Made by a program: the position numbers and the translations under genes
Assembly (NCBI RefSeq): GCF_013114825.1
Contig: NZ_JAAVLX010000003.1
Location: 372,001-436,000, forward strand
From: Bradyrhizobium australiense
Lineage (GTDB): Bacteria; Pseudomonadota; Alphaproteobacteria; Rhizobiales; Xanthobacteraceae
Direction: 5' to 3'
Length of the DNA stretch: 64,000 bases
Shown here: positions 1 through 8,450 of the stretch, piece by piece
Position numbering within the stretch: position 1 is the stretch's first letter
Layout of the letters: every line of letters starts with the position of its first letter
Notes under the pieces: generated by a model
Database searches by the model: none
Told to the model about the DNA's origin: nothing
Seen by the model: the letters and a program-made list of their open reading frames with translations, nothing else

Positions 1-3
1 CAT

Positions 4-1179
4 TTGCCGAAGCTGAACGGCTTCACTGGCTTGGGAATCTATGGCCGAAGCACGTCGCCCGAGGCCGGCAGTCCGCTCGCCGAAATTAGCGGATTCGGCA
101 CCAATCCAGGTGCGCTCAAAATGTTTGCGTTTGTGCCGGAGCAATTGTTGCCCGCGCGCGCCCTTGTCGTTGTGCTGCATGGCTGCGGCCAGACCGCGGC
201 CGGTTACGATTTCGGCACCGGCTGGTCGACGCTCGCCAAACGCTACGGCTTTGCCTTGCTGATGCCGGAGCAGCAGGCATCGAACAACGCCAACACCTGT
301 TTCAACTGGTTCAATCCGGGCGACATCGCGCGCGGCCGCGGCGAGGCCGCTTCGATCCGGCAGATGGTTGCGCGGATGATCGCCGATCACAAGATCGATC
401 CGCGCCGCATCTTCATCACCGGGCTTTCCGCCGGCGGCGCGATGACGTCGGCGATGCTGGCTGTCTATCCGGAAGTGTTCGCGGGCGGCGCCATTATCGC
501 TGGCCTGCCCTACGGTATCGCCAGCAATGTCCGTGAAGCGCTCGGCGGCATGATGCAGTCGACCTCACGCCCCGCCGGCAAGCTGGGCGATCTCGTGCGC
601 AAGGCCTCCAAGCACCGGGGACCATGGCCGAAAGTGTCGGTGTGGCACGGCAGCGCCGACCGCACCGTCAATCCGGGCAACGCCAATGAGATCGTCAAGC
701 AGTGGCTCGACGTCCACGGTTTGCCGGCCGAACCCATGTCGATAGGGGAGGTGGACGGCCATCCGCGCGAAGTCTGGTGGAACGCCGACGGCGAGACCGT
801 CGTGGAGTCGTACACCATCACCGACATGGCCCACGGCACGCCGCTGGGGCTGGCCGGCAATGACGAGCGCTACGGCGCGGAAGGCGCTTTCCTGATCGAG
901 GCGGGAATTTCCTCGTCCTATCACATTGCAAATTTCTTCGGCCTGACCGAGCGCGTCAGTCCGACCAGCGAAGCGGCCAGGCCGGCGCAGGCGCCGAAGA
1001 TCGTTCCGTCGGCGGCCACGGAATCGTTGCAGTCGTCCGATCTCGCCGCCAGACTCTGGTCGAGGACTCACAAGCCGGTTCGCCAACACAAGCCGGCGCC
1101 GCGCGAACCGACGCGTCGCGGCATTGATGTCGGCGGCGTCATCACCCGCGCGCTGACGGCGGCGGGATTGATGAAGTAG
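4..1179 (+). CDS. PHB depolymerase family esterase (5' end possibly outside window)
   Basis: Alpha/beta hydrolase of the polyhydroxybutyrate-depolymerase esterase family (LpqC/PhaZ-like), expected to cleave short polyester or other ester bonds. An HGCGQ oxyanion segment lies near residue 57. The lipase box GLSAGG places the nucleophile at about Ser142. A downstream SADRTVNP segment carries the probable acid residue and MAHGTPL the probable histidine. The C-terminal ~70 residues are Pro/Lys/Arg-rich and look like a linker. The first available start is TTG at the window edge, and the frame is still open in the codon before it. Family members usually have some extra N-terminal residues, so the true start is probably just upstream. 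Substrate not determinable; an intracellular PHA depolymerase gene lies about 7 kb away. Confidence 0.85.
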   Translation: MPKLNGFTGLGIYGRSTSPEAGSPLAEISGFGTNPGALKMFAFVPEQLLPARALVVVLHGCGQTAAGYDFGTGWSTLAKRYGFALLMPEQQASNNANTCFNWFNPGDIARGRGEAASIRQMVARMIADHKIDPRRIFITGLSAGGAMTSAMLAVYPEVFAGGAIIAGLPYGIASNVREALGGMMQSTSRPAGKLGDLVRKASKHRGPWPKVSVWHGSADRTVNPGNANEIVKQWLDVHGLPAEPMSIGEVDGHPREVWWNADGETVVESYTITDMAHGTPLGLAGNDERYGAEGAFLIEAGISSSYHIANFFGLTERVSPTSEAARPAQAPKIVPSAATESLQSSDLAARLWSRTHKPVRQHKPAPREPTRRGIDVGGVITRALTAAGLMK

Positions 1180-1214
1180 CCGGGCTTTACGGCAGTCAGG
1201 CGGATAATTTCAGC

Positions 1215-1895
1215 TCACATCTCGCCGGTAAGGAACGGATTGGTCAGCCGCTCCTGGCCGAGGCTGGAGCCGGCGCCATGGCCGCAGATGAAGCCGACGT
1301 CGTCGCCGAGCGGCAATAGCTTTTCCCTGATCGATTCGATCAGCGTGGCGTGGCTGCCGCCGGGCAGATCGGTACGCCCGACCGAGCCGTTGAACAGCAC
1401 GTCGCCGACATGGGCGAAGCGCAATTCCTTGTTGAAGAACACCACGCTGCCCGGTGAGTGGCCGGGGCAGTGCAGGATGTCGAAGGTAAGTTCGCCGATC
1501 GAGACCTGATCGCCTTCGTCGAGCCAGCGGTCGGGCCCGAAATTGCGCACCCCGGTCATGCCGAAGCGCTCGCCGCTCGAGACGACGTTGTCGAGCAGGA
1601 ATTTATCGGCGATATGCGGACCCTCGATCTTGACCTGCAGCGCGTCGCGCAAGTCGGCGGCGCCGCCGACATGATCGATATGGCCGTGCGTCAGCCAGAT
1701 CTTCTCGACCGTGACGCCGGTCTGCTTGATCGCTTCCAGAATTTTGGGAACGTCCCCGCCGGGGTCGATCACCACGGCCTTCTTGGAAGGTTCGTGCCAG
1801 ATGATAGTGCAGTTCTGCTCGAACAGCGTCACCGGCACGATCATCGCGCCGGCCTTTGCCTGGCTCTCCGCCTGGGTATCGGTTTTGTTTTCCAT
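1215..1895 (-). CDS. MBL-fold metallo-hydrolase (glyoxalase II-like)
   Basis: Zinc-dependent hydrolase of the metallo-beta-lactamase fold, closest in layout to the YcbL/GloB-like thioesterases of about 210-230 residues. The metal-binding signature THGHIDH gives His70, His72, Asp74 and His75. The later ligands are visible in CPGHSPGS, in the Asp of HVGDVLF and in the His of CGHGAGS. No signal peptide, so cytoplasmic. It converges on the esterase gene to its left and is divergent from the DUF155 gene to its right. The exact thioester substrate cannot be read from sequence. Confidence 0.88.
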   Translation of the reverse strand: MENKTDTQAESQAKAGAMIVPVTLFEQNCTIIWHEPSKKAVVIDPGGDVPKILEAIKQTGVTVEKIWLTHGHIDHVGGAADLRDALQVKIEGPHIADKFLLDNVVSSGERFGMTGVRNFGPDRWLDEGDQVSIGELTFDILHCPGHSPGSVVFFNKELRFAHVGDVLFNGSVGRTDLPGGSHATLIESIREKLLPLGDDVGFICGHGAGSSLGQERLTNPFLTGEM

Positions 1896-2079
1896 TTGAG
1901 GAACATATCCATCCCCGGAAGGTCGTCAACACGGGTTTGCAATCATCGTGTAACCGGCGTGTGATCCACACGGCTCCGTGATAGCGTTGCGCGTCGTGTG
2001 ACGGGTTGGCGTGCGAGGGCCTGTATCGCCTTCGCCGGACAGTTTCGGATTTCCATCAGGTTCGGCAGTTGGGATTTCC

Positions 2080-2895
2080 ATGGGTCAGGCTTCTGCATCG
2101 CCGCTGGTCGGTCCTCGCACCACGGCTCGCGCCTTCTTTGTCGGCGATCGCCTGAATACGTCGGGCCTCGAACGTGGCGATGTCCTTGCCACCACACCGC
2201 TAGCATTTCGCGTCAATACCAGTGGCGTCGCGATTCTCTTCCGCTATGGCGTGGTGGTGTTGATCGGACTGAATGCGCTGGAAGAGGAGGAATTCCTTCG
2301 CGGCCTGGACCAGCGCATGACGGGAAAGTTTGCACGGCGTGACGAGGAAATCGCCATCATCGAACTGGCCCCCGAAAGGGACGACCAGATTCCACCTGGC
2401 GGGCCGATCTGCCTGCAAAGCCTTTCGCCTGAGCGGCTGATCCTGATCGGCGAGGCGTTGGCAAAGAGCGTCGTTCTGGCTCGGCACGAGCGCGAGGTGG
2501 CCAGCGTCTTTGACACGACCGAACCGTTCGCGCAGGAACTGGCGCGGAGCGGGCGTATGCGCGGCGGCCGTCGCTCGATCCTGAAAAATATCGGCAACGC
2601 GCTTCTGGTGCGGCATCGGGTATCGGGGCCGGTCGAGGTGGAAGAGAAGCCCGACGTGCTCTGGGACAAGCCGCATCTGGAGCGGCTGTATGCCCGGCTG
2701 GAGGACGAGTACGAGCTCAAGGAACGCGCGGAATCGCTGAACCGCAAACTCGCCGTGATTGCCGAGTCCGCGCAGGTGTTGACCGATATCATCGACACGC
2801 GGCGCTCGCTGCGGCTCGAAGTGATCATCGTGCTGCTGATTTTGTTTGAGGTGATTATGACGATCTACCAGCTCGCCATGGGCCGACAGGCCTGA
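2080..2895 (+). CDS. RMD1/DUF155 family protein
   Basis: Member of the RMD1/Sif2 (DUF155) family, conserved in alphaproteobacteria and in mitochondria (RMND1). The mitochondrial members are membrane-anchored and support translation; the bacterial function is not established. Visible here: an N-terminal globular domain, a charged coiled-coil-like stretch (LYARLEDEYELKERAESLNR), then a C-terminal hydrophobic anchor (VIIVLLILFEVIMTIYQLAM) with a very short tail. The frame is open from a GTG 69 bases upstream. I chose the ATG giving MGQASASPLVG because family similarity begins there and the extra residues look non-coding. It is followed by a palindromic repeat. Confidence 0.8.
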   Translation: MGQASASPLVGPRTTARAFFVGDRLNTSGLERGDVLATTPLAFRVNTSGVAILFRYGVVVLIGLNALEEEEFLRGLDQRMTGKFARRDEEIAIIELAPERDDQIPPGGPICLQSLSPERLILIGEALAKSVVLARHEREVASVFDTTEPFAQELARSGRMRGGRRSILKNIGNALLVRHRVSGPVEVEEKPDVLWDKPHLERLYARLEDEYELKERAESLNRKLAVIAESAQVLTDIIDTRRSLRLEVIIVLLILFEVIMTIYQLAMGRQA

Positions 2896-2903
2896 ATGAC
2901 TCG

Positions 2904-3007
2904 GTCATTCCGGGATGGTCTGTAGAACCAGACCTCAGATGTGCAATTGCGCATCGCGGAATCTCGAGATTCCGGATTCATCGCTGCGCGATGCTCGGGA
3001 ATGACGG
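2904..3007. repeat. Intergenic palindromic repeat (GTCATTCCGGGATGG type)
   Basis: Begins GTCATTCCGGGATGG and ends in CTCGGGAATGACGGG. An inner perfect dyad CGGAATCTCGAGATTCCG lies near the middle. A shorter copy of the same family is present at 27861-27940. It lies between the DUF155 gene and the end of the VWA pseudogene, so it may act as a transcription end for both. I recognise it from memory as a frequent Bradyrhizobium intergenic element. Confidence 0.7.
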
Positions 3008-3017
3008 GTAGGTGATA

Positions 3018-3728
3018 CTACCGCTTGATCTGCGCCTTCAGCGTGTCCTCGACCACGCGGTCGAACGACGACGCTTTCGGCGGCGCCTTGGCGCGCTGAT
3101 CGGCGACGTATCCGTCGCGCTTGGCCACACGCGCCGTGAGCTTCTCGTTGAGCGCCTTGCGCTGGGTCATCTGCTGTTGACCTCGTCCATGCGCTGCTCG
3201 GGCGGCATCGCGCGGAGATTGACGATGATGTCCTTCTGCTTCGCCAGCGACAGTGTGACCGGATATTTGGTGTCCTGCGCGTAATCCATGTGCGGCGGCG
3301 CATCGCCGACCAGGAACACGATCCGCCTGGTATCGCCGCCGCTCGTCCATTGCAGCTTGTTGACGGCCACATCGAGCGCCTCATTGACGCTTTCCGGCCA
3401 GTCGCCGCCGCCGCACGCTTTCAATTCCAAAAGGCTGGCGTAGAGATCCTGGATATCGGTGGTGAGTTCGACCTTCTTGGTCACGCAGTCGTCGCCGATG
3501 TCGCGATAGGCGACGAGCCCCATCCGATGTCGGCGTCGGGATTGGAATCGACGATCGCGGTCGCGATCGACCAGATCTTGCGCTTGGCGCCTTCGATCAG
3601 GCCGCCCATCGAGCCGGTGGTATCCAGCACGAAGGCGACTTCGACGGCGGATTTTGCGTTGGCCTGCGACAGGCCGGCGGAAGGGTAGCGAGAGCGAAGG
3701 CAAAAGCGGGGGGTGCGATGCGGTGCAT
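3018..3728 (-). pseudogene. Decayed VWA-domain protein gene
   Basis: Remnant of an exported von Willebrand factor A domain protein. A strong ribosome site (AAGGAG) precedes ATG at 3728 and a signal-like start MHRIAPPAFAFALATL. The frame then shifts. VEVAFVLDTTGSMGG (the MIDAS DxTGS motif) is in a second frame. After ADIG the sequence moves to a third frame that runs MGLVAYRDIG to KQKDIIVN. The next residues, LRAMPPEQRMDEVN, belong near the family C-terminus, so roughly 130 codons appear to be missing. A last frameshift is needed to reach the C-terminal QMTQRKALNEKL...AQIKR. Three frame changes plus an internal deletion make a functional product very unlikely. The size of the deletion is my estimate from remembered homologues. 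Confidence 0.8.
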
Positions 3729-3887
3729 CGTTAGATCTCCTTCAGTGTTTTGTCCCTCGGGACCAAAGTTCCCAAGGCTGCGCGGTGCGCAGAGGTCGAA
3801 AACAAGGCGGGCCGGGGACAGATTTGCGGCCAGCTCGGCGAGAGGCCGCCTGTTGGACGGCTCGAAATCGGTTAAGGTTCGAGCGCC

Positions 3888-4373
3888 ATGGAATCACCCG
3901 CCCGTCAGATCAGCCTCGTACCTGCGCCGGACCGCCGCCAGTCGGAGACGGCACTGGCGATCGCGCGCGGCACCGCGCGGCTGTTGCGGTCGCTGGGGTT
4001 TTCCTGCATCAGCGAGTTGCCGCTGCCGTCGGGCCGGCGCGCCGACCTGGTGGCGCTGAACGAGCGCGGCGAAATCTGGATCGTCGAGATCAAGTCATCG
4101 GTGGAAGATCTGCGCGCCGATCAGAAATGGCAGGACTACCGGATGCATTGCGACCGGCTATTCTTCGCCTTCACGCAGGACCTTCCTTGCGAGATATTTC
4201 CTGAAGATACCGGCCTGATCATCGCCGACGCCTATGGCGCGCACCTGCACTGCGAGGCGCCCGAGCATCGCCTGCCGGCAGCAACGCGCAAATCGATGAC
4301 GGTGCGCTTTGCGATGGCGGCAGCGCAACGGATCAACCGGTTGATCGACCCGCAGGGGCACGGGGAGTTTTAG
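3888..4373 (+). CDS. mmcB: MmcB-type DNA repair nuclease-fold protein
   Basis: 161-residue protein of the MmcB (DUF1052) family. It is a PD-(D/E)XK-fold protein of alphaproteobacteria that belongs to the LexA regulon and assists mutagenic (ImuABC/DnaE2) lesion bypass. The core is recognisable as RRADLVALNERG followed by IWIVEIKSS, giving Asp53, Glu67 and Lys69 as the catalytic-type D...ExK set. Start ATG is the first in frame and gives the normal family length. I looked for an alphaproteobacterial GTTC-N7-GTTC SOS box just upstream and did not see a clean one. The gene converges on regR with a 17-bp palindrome between them. Confidence 0.85.
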   Translation: MESPARQISLVPAPDRRQSETALAIARGTARLLRSLGFSCISELPLPSGRRADLVALNERGEIWIVEIKSSVEDLRADQKWQDYRMHCDRLFFAFTQDLPCEIFPEDTGLIIADAYGAHLHCEAPEHRLPAATRKSMTVRFAMAAAQRINRLIDPQGHGEF

Positions 4374-4381
4374 CGGGAATC

Positions 4382-4466
4382 GTAGCCCGGATGGAGCGAA
4401 GCGCAATCCGGGTCGGCCACTCCGCTTGCGAGATTCCCCGATTTCGCTGCGCTCCATCCGGGCTAC
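4382..4466. terminator. 17-bp inverted repeat between convergent mmcB and regR
   Basis: GTAGCCCGGATGGAGCG at the left is repeated as its exact reverse complement at the right end, enclosing about 50 bases. It sits just past the stop of mmcB and just past the stop of regR, so it probably serves as a bidirectional transcription end. A half copy (CGCCATCCGGGCTACG) occurs near 53300, showing that it belongs to a dispersed family. Confidence 0.65.
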
Positions 4467-4473
4467 AAGAAAA

Positions 4474-5028
4474 TCACCGCGGCGCGCGCTTCGCCAGAAT
4501 CCGCTGCAGGGTGCGGCGGTGCATATTCAGACGCCGCGCGGTTTCGGAGACGTTGCGGTTGCACATTTCGTAGATGCGCTGAATGTGTTCCCAGCGCACG
4601 CGATCCGCCGACATCGGATTGGACGGCAGCTCGGATTTCTCGGTGCCGCTGGCAAGCAATGCTGCGACCACGTCGTCGGCATCCGCCGGCTTCGAGAGAT
4701 AGTCTACGGCGCCCATCTTCACGGCGGTGACGGCGGTTGCGATGTTGCCGTAGCCGGTCAGCACAATGGTGCGCGCGTCGGGGCGCTTGCGTTTGAGCGC
4801 CGACACCACGTCGAGCCCGTTGCCGTCGCCGAGCCGCAGGTCCACGACCGCAAAGGCCGGGGCCGCCTTGTTGATCTGCGCCAGCCCGTCGGAGACGGTA
4901 TCACAGGATGTCACCGCGAAGCCGCGGGTTTCCATCGCGCGCGACAGGCGCTCCAGAAACGGCTTGTCGTCCTCGACGATCAGCAGCGAGCGGTCGGCGA
5001 GATCGTTCAGTTCGGCGATAGCGTTCAA
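4474..5028 (-). CDS. regR: Redox response regulator RegR (RegA/PrrA/ActR family)
   Basis: Response regulator of the RegA/ActR/PrrA class, called RegR in Bradyrhizobium, where with NifA and FixK2 it controls genes for microaerobic and nitrogen-fixing growth. The receiver domain (residues ~14-125) carries the acidic pair in IVEDD and the phosphoacceptor Asp63 in VVDLRLGDG, with TGYGN and SKPAD switch residues. A proline-containing linker leads to a Fis-type helix-turn-helix at the C-terminus (NVSETARRLNMHRRTLQRIL), highly conserved in this family. Length 184 is normal. It lies 81 bases after regS on the same strand, so the two are probably co-transcribed. Confidence 0.93.
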   Translation of the reverse strand: MNAIAELNDLADRSLLIVEDDKPFLERLSRAMETRGFAVTSCDTVSDGLAQINKAAPAFAVVDLRLGDGNGLDVVSALKRKRPDARTIVLTGYGNIATAVTAVKMGAVDYLSKPADADDVVAALLASGTEKSELPSNPMSADRVRWEHIQRIYEMCNRNVSETARRLNMHRRTLQRILAKRAPR

Positions 5029-5109
5029 GGCAGGGTTTCCCGGTTGCGGATGCGGAGCACTATATAGAGCATATGGCGTGGCGATTTTGCACTGCCAAGG
5101 GCCCCAGGT

Positions 5110-6444
5110 CTAATCGGCTGATCCGGCAGCGGTTTCCGAGGGTTCCTCCGCCTCGAAACGTTCGCGCGGCCAGACGATCCGAACTACGGCGCCGTGATCG
5201 GGAAACGTCCGGTTGGAGAACGACACCTTGGCGCCGGTGCGCTCCAAGAGCGTACGGGCGATGAATATGCCAAGACCGAGCCCGGCACGCGCGCTTTGGG
5301 CTTCATCCGCACTGCGCCGCCGCGATAAATACGGTTCGCCGATCCGTTTCAACATGTCGGGCGGGATGCCGGGGCCGTCGTCGGAGATCACGATTTCAAC
5401 CGTATCCGCGTTCCACCAGGCGTTAACCTCCACCGTTGTCCGCGCGAAGTCGACGGCATTCTCCAGGATGTTGCCGACGCCGTAGAGAATCGCCGGGTTC
5501 CGAGCGCCGACCGGCTCGCGGGTGGCTGCGACAGCAAGCCGCACCTTGATCGCGACGCCGAAATCACGATGCGGCGCCACCACTTCCTCGATCAGCGTCG
5601 ACAGCGGCATGAGGTCGAACGGCGCTCCAGAGGAGGAAAGCTGGGTGATCTTGGCCAGGATGTCGCGGCAGCGCTGCGCCTGCTCGCGCAGGGTCTTGAG
5701 TTCGGCGGCGAGATGGTCGTCGCCATGGACGGTCTTTTCCAGCTCGCGCGAAATCAGGAAGATCGTCGATAGGGGCGTGCCGAGTTCATGGGCGGCGGCA
5801 GCGGCGAGGCCGTCGAGCTGAGTCAGATGCTGCTCGCGCGTCAGCACCAGCTCGGCCGCGGCCAGCGCATCGGCAAGTTTTCGCGCTTCCTCGGTCGCCT
5901 GGAACGCATAGAGCGAGGTGACGCCGATCGCGAGCACGATCGAGAGCCAGACGCCGAACAGATAGATCGGCGGCAGCACCAGCGGGTCTTCGCTATCCCA
6001 GGGCAACTGTAAATGGAAGAACACCAGCGCCGAGGCGCAGGCGACCGCGAGCAGACCGAGCCCAACCGTCATCCGGATCGGCAGAACCGTCGCCGAGATC
6101 AAGACGGGGGCCAGGAACAGAAATGAAAACGGATTCTGCAGGCCCCCGGTCAGGAACAGGAGCGCGGCCAATTCGACGATGTTGAGCGCGAGCAGCGCCG
6201 CCGCATAGACCGGTTCCAGGCGTTGCATCGGGTTGAAGGCAACCTGCAGCGCAAGATTGAGCAGCGCCGAGATGCCGACGACGGCGACGCAGGCAATGAC
6301 GGGAAAGTCGAACTCCAGCCCATGCGCCACGATGAAGATCGCGGTGAGCTGGCCGAGCGCCGCCAGCCAGCGCAGCCGGAGAATCGTATCGAGACGGACA
6401 TAGCGGTGCGGATGACGGAAATCGGAAGCTTCAACATCGGACAT
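5110..6444 (-). CDS. regS: Redox sensor histidine kinase RegS (RegB/PrrB family)
   Basis: Membrane sensor kinase that phosphorylates RegR in response to redox state. Six hydrophobic segments fill residues ~25-180. The quinone-sensing loop GGLQNPFSFLF (from about 100) is the RegB family hallmark. The H-box ELGTPLSTIF gives His219. Cys259 in AQRCRDIL corresponds to the redox-active cysteine described for RegB. The ATP-binding domain shows N, G1 (SDDGPGIP) and G2 (GLGLGIFIARTLLERTGA) boxes. At 444 residues it is a complete family member. It is first in the regSR pair and divergent from the ABC exporter genes. Confidence 0.92.
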   Translation of the reverse strand: MSDVEASDFRHPHRYVRLDTILRLRWLAALGQLTAIFIVAHGLEFDFPVIACVAVVGISALLNLALQVAFNPMQRLEPVYAAALLALNIVELAALLFLTGGLQNPFSFLFLAPVLISATVLPIRMTVGLGLLAVACASALVFFHLQLPWDSEDPLVLPPIYLFGVWLSIVLAIGVTSLYAFQATEEARKLADALAAAELVLTREQHLTQLDGLAAAAAHELGTPLSTIFLISRELEKTVHGDDHLAAELKTLREQAQRCRDILAKITQLSSSGAPFDLMPLSTLIEEVVAPHRDFGVAIKVRLAVAATREPVGARNPAILYGVGNILENAVDFARTTVEVNAWWNADTVEIVISDDGPGIPPDMLKRIGEPYLSRRRSADEAQSARAGLGLGIFIARTLLERTGAKVSFSNRTFPDHGAVVRIVWPRERFEAEEPSETAAGSAD

Positions 6445-6506
6445 TGCTGGAGTTTAGCTGTCGCAGCGCGCGATCACAAATTGGCTGGCTCGCGTGTGGT
6501 GCAGGG

Positions 6507-6632
6507 CCTCATGGTTCTCCCGGCGATGCGAAGCATCGTCCGGAGACGCGCGGCGTTGCCGCGCTCCTCACCATGAGGGGATAGTCTGCCCTCATGGTGA
6601 GGAGCCGCGAAAGCGGCGTCTCGAACCATGCA
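6507..6632. repeat. Intergenic palindromic repeat (CCTCATGGTGAGGAG type)
   Basis: Contains CTCACCATGAGGGG followed by CCCTCATGGTGAGGAG, and a GAAGCATCG/CGATGC hairpin. The unit ends in GCGTCTCGAACCATG. The same family recurs at about 54317-54452, where it is nested inside another repeat. It occupies the space between the divergent regS and ABC transporter genes, so promoters for both must lie beside or inside it. Confidence 0.65.
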
Positions 6633-6701
6633 GGCCCGCCCGCCGCCCAGAAGTGCAAAGCCTTGCGCTCACCCCCGCAATAGCTCAATGAACGGGCCAT
6701 A

Positions 6702-7496
6702 ATGGTCGATAGCGAGGCAGTACCAGCGCAATCACCCGCGGCCGGTCCGCAAGGTCCAGCCGCGATCGAGGTCGCGCACCTCATAAAACTCTACAAGACC
6801 ACCCGCGCCGTCGACGATATCTCGTTCCGGATCGCGCGCGGCAGCGTCACCGGACTGCTCGGCGGTAATGGCGCCGGCAAGACCACGACCATTGCCATGA
6901 TCATGGGGCTGGTGCTGCCGACCTCGGGCCACGTCCAGGTGCTGGGACACGCGATGCCGGAACAGAGCGCCGAGGTGCTCGGGCGGATGAATTTCGAGAG
7001 CCCCTATGTCGATATGCCGACGCGGCTCACGGTGCGGCAGAACCTCACCATCTTCGGCCGGCTCTATGCGGTCAGGAACCTCGCCGAGCGCATCGAACAG
7101 CTCGCATCCGACCTTGATCTCAAGGATTTTCTCGACCGTGCCAATGGCAAGCTCTCGGCCGGACAGAAGACCCGCGTCGCGCTGGCGAAGGCGCTGATCA
7201 ACCGGCCCGAGCTACTCCTGCTCGACGAACCGACCGCGTCGCTCGATCCTGATACCGCCGACTGGGTGCGGCAGCATTTGCAGGACTATCGCCGGACTCA
7301 TGACGCCACCATCCTGCTGGCGTCGCACAATATGCTGGAAGTGGAACGGCTGTGCGACCGCGTCATCATCATGAAGCGCGGCCGCATCGAGGATGACGAC
7401 AGTCCCGACCAGATCATGGCGCGCTATAACCGTACCACGCTGGAAGACGTGTTTCTTGATGTCGCGCGCGGCCGGGTCGCGGAGGGGGCACCATGA
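6702..7496 (+). CDS. ABC transporter ATP-binding protein (ABC-2 exporter type)
   Basis: ATPase subunit of a DrrA/NodI-like exporter. Walker A is GGNGAGKTT (around residue 50). The signature is LSAGQKTRVALAKAL rather than the canonical LSGGQ. Walker B LLLLDEPTASLD is followed by the switch His in ASHNM. Length 264 is normal. Its TGA overlaps the ATG of the permease gene (ATGA), a sign of translational coupling. The exported substrate is unknown; there are no nodulation genes nearby that would support a Nod-factor role. Confidence 0.9.
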   Translation: MVDSEAVPAQSPAAGPQGPAAIEVAHLIKLYKTTRAVDDISFRIARGSVTGLLGGNGAGKTTTIAMIMGLVLPTSGHVQVLGHAMPEQSAEVLGRMNFESPYVDMPTRLTVRQNLTIFGRLYAVRNLAERIEQLASDLDLKDFLDRANGKLSAGQKTRVALAKALINRPELLLLDEPTASLDPDTADWVRQHLQDYRRTHDATILLASHNMLEVERLCDRVIIMKRGRIEDDDSPDQIMARYNRTTLEDVFLDVARGRVAEGAP

Positions 7497-8323
7497 ACAA
7501 GGTCGCCAGCGAAATCGTCACCCATCGTGGCATTTCCTCGCATCGCATCCAGGCGATGGTGCTGCGCTATTGGTATCTCCTGATGTCGTCCTGGCCCCGG
7601 CTGCTGGAGCTGATCTACTGGCCGGTGCTTCAGATCATCACTTGGGGCTTTCTGCAGAACTACATCTCCCAGACGTCTGGTTTTTTCGCGCGCGCCGGTG
7701 GCTCGCTGATCGGCGCCGTGATCCTGTGGGACATCCTATTCCGCGGCCAGCTCGGCTTTTCGATCTCGTTCCTCGAGGAGATGTGGGCGCGCAACATCGG
7801 CAACCTGATGATGAGCCCGTTAAAGCCGATCGAGTTTCTGATCTCGCTGATGGTCATGAGCCTGATCCGGCTTGCGATCGGGGTTATCCCGATGACGCTG
7901 CTGGCGCTGTTCTTCTTCGATTTCAATTTCTTCGCGATCGGCCTGCCGCTGATCGCGTTCTTCTGCAATCTGATCTTCACGAGCTGGTCGCTCGGGATCT
8001 TCGTTTCGGGCCTGGTGCTGCGCAACGGGCTCGGGGCCGAGAGCATCGTCTGGACGATGATGTTCGGCCTGATGCCGCTCGCTTGCGTATACTATCCGGT
8101 CGCGGTGTTGCCCGCCTGGCTGCAATGGATCGCCTGGATGCTGCCGCCGACCTATGTGTTCGAGGGGATGCGCGCGCTCCTGATCGATCACACCTTCAGG
8201 AGCGACCTGATGGTGTGGTCGCTTGGCATCAACGCGGTGCTGTTCATTGCCTCCTTTGCGACCTTCCTTGCCCTTTTGCGCAGCGCAAAGCGGGTCGGCT
8301 CGCTGCTCGGGGGCGGCGAATAG
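7493..8323 (+). CDS. ABC-2 type transporter permease
   Basis: Membrane partner of the preceding ATPase, 276 residues with about six transmembrane helices typical of the ABC-2 (DrrB/NodJ/YadH) family. A conserved loop GAVILWDILFRGQLGFSISF is followed by helices such as FFFDFNFFAIGLPLIAFFCN and the terminal NAVLFIASFATFLALL. It starts inside the stop of the ATPase gene. The pair would form a homodimeric exporter (two of each subunit). Nothing in the sequence reveals the substrate. Confidence 0.88.
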   Translation: MNKVASEIVTHRGISSHRIQAMVLRYWYLLMSSWPRLLELIYWPVLQIITWGFLQNYISQTSGFFARAGGSLIGAVILWDILFRGQLGFSISFLEEMWARNIGNLMMSPLKPIEFLISLMVMSLIRLAIGVIPMTLLALFFFDFNFFAIGLPLIAFFCNLIFTSWSLGIFVSGLVLRNGLGAESIVWTMMFGLMPLACVYYPVAVLPAWLQWIAWMLPPTYVFEGMRALLIDHTFRSDLMVWSLGINAVLFIASFATFLALLRSAKRVGSLLGGGE

Positions 8324-8390
8324 TCACCATTTTCCCGTGGATTTCCGTCGTTTTTTGCGTTTTGGGCACGTAGATATACGGACGTGTGCA

Positions 8391-8419
8391 TTGACGCTTA
8401 ATTACGCATTCGGCAGTAT
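8391..8419 (+). promoter_or_regulatory. Possible promoter of the PHA depolymerase gene
   Basis: TTGACG at 8391-8396 is followed after 17 bases by CAGTAT at 8414-8419, a fair -35 but weak -10 match. It lies about 30 bases before the depolymerase start. A TGC-rich dyad-like stretch (TGCTGCGTCGCAA) follows immediately and could be a regulator site. Tentative. Confidence 0.25.
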
Positions 8420-8450
8420 GCTGCGTCGCAAAACAAGGATCTGAACTAAA

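Noticed and set aside
3840..3890. SOS (LexA) box upstream of mmcB
   Set aside because: Only isolated GTTC is present; the GTTC-N7-GTTC pattern of alphaproteobacteria was not found in the immediate upstream region.
6702..8323. NodIJ-type Nod-factor exporter
   Set aside because: ABC-2 subunits resemble NodI/NodJ in general layout only; no nod genes, nod box or symbiosis-island features are nearby.
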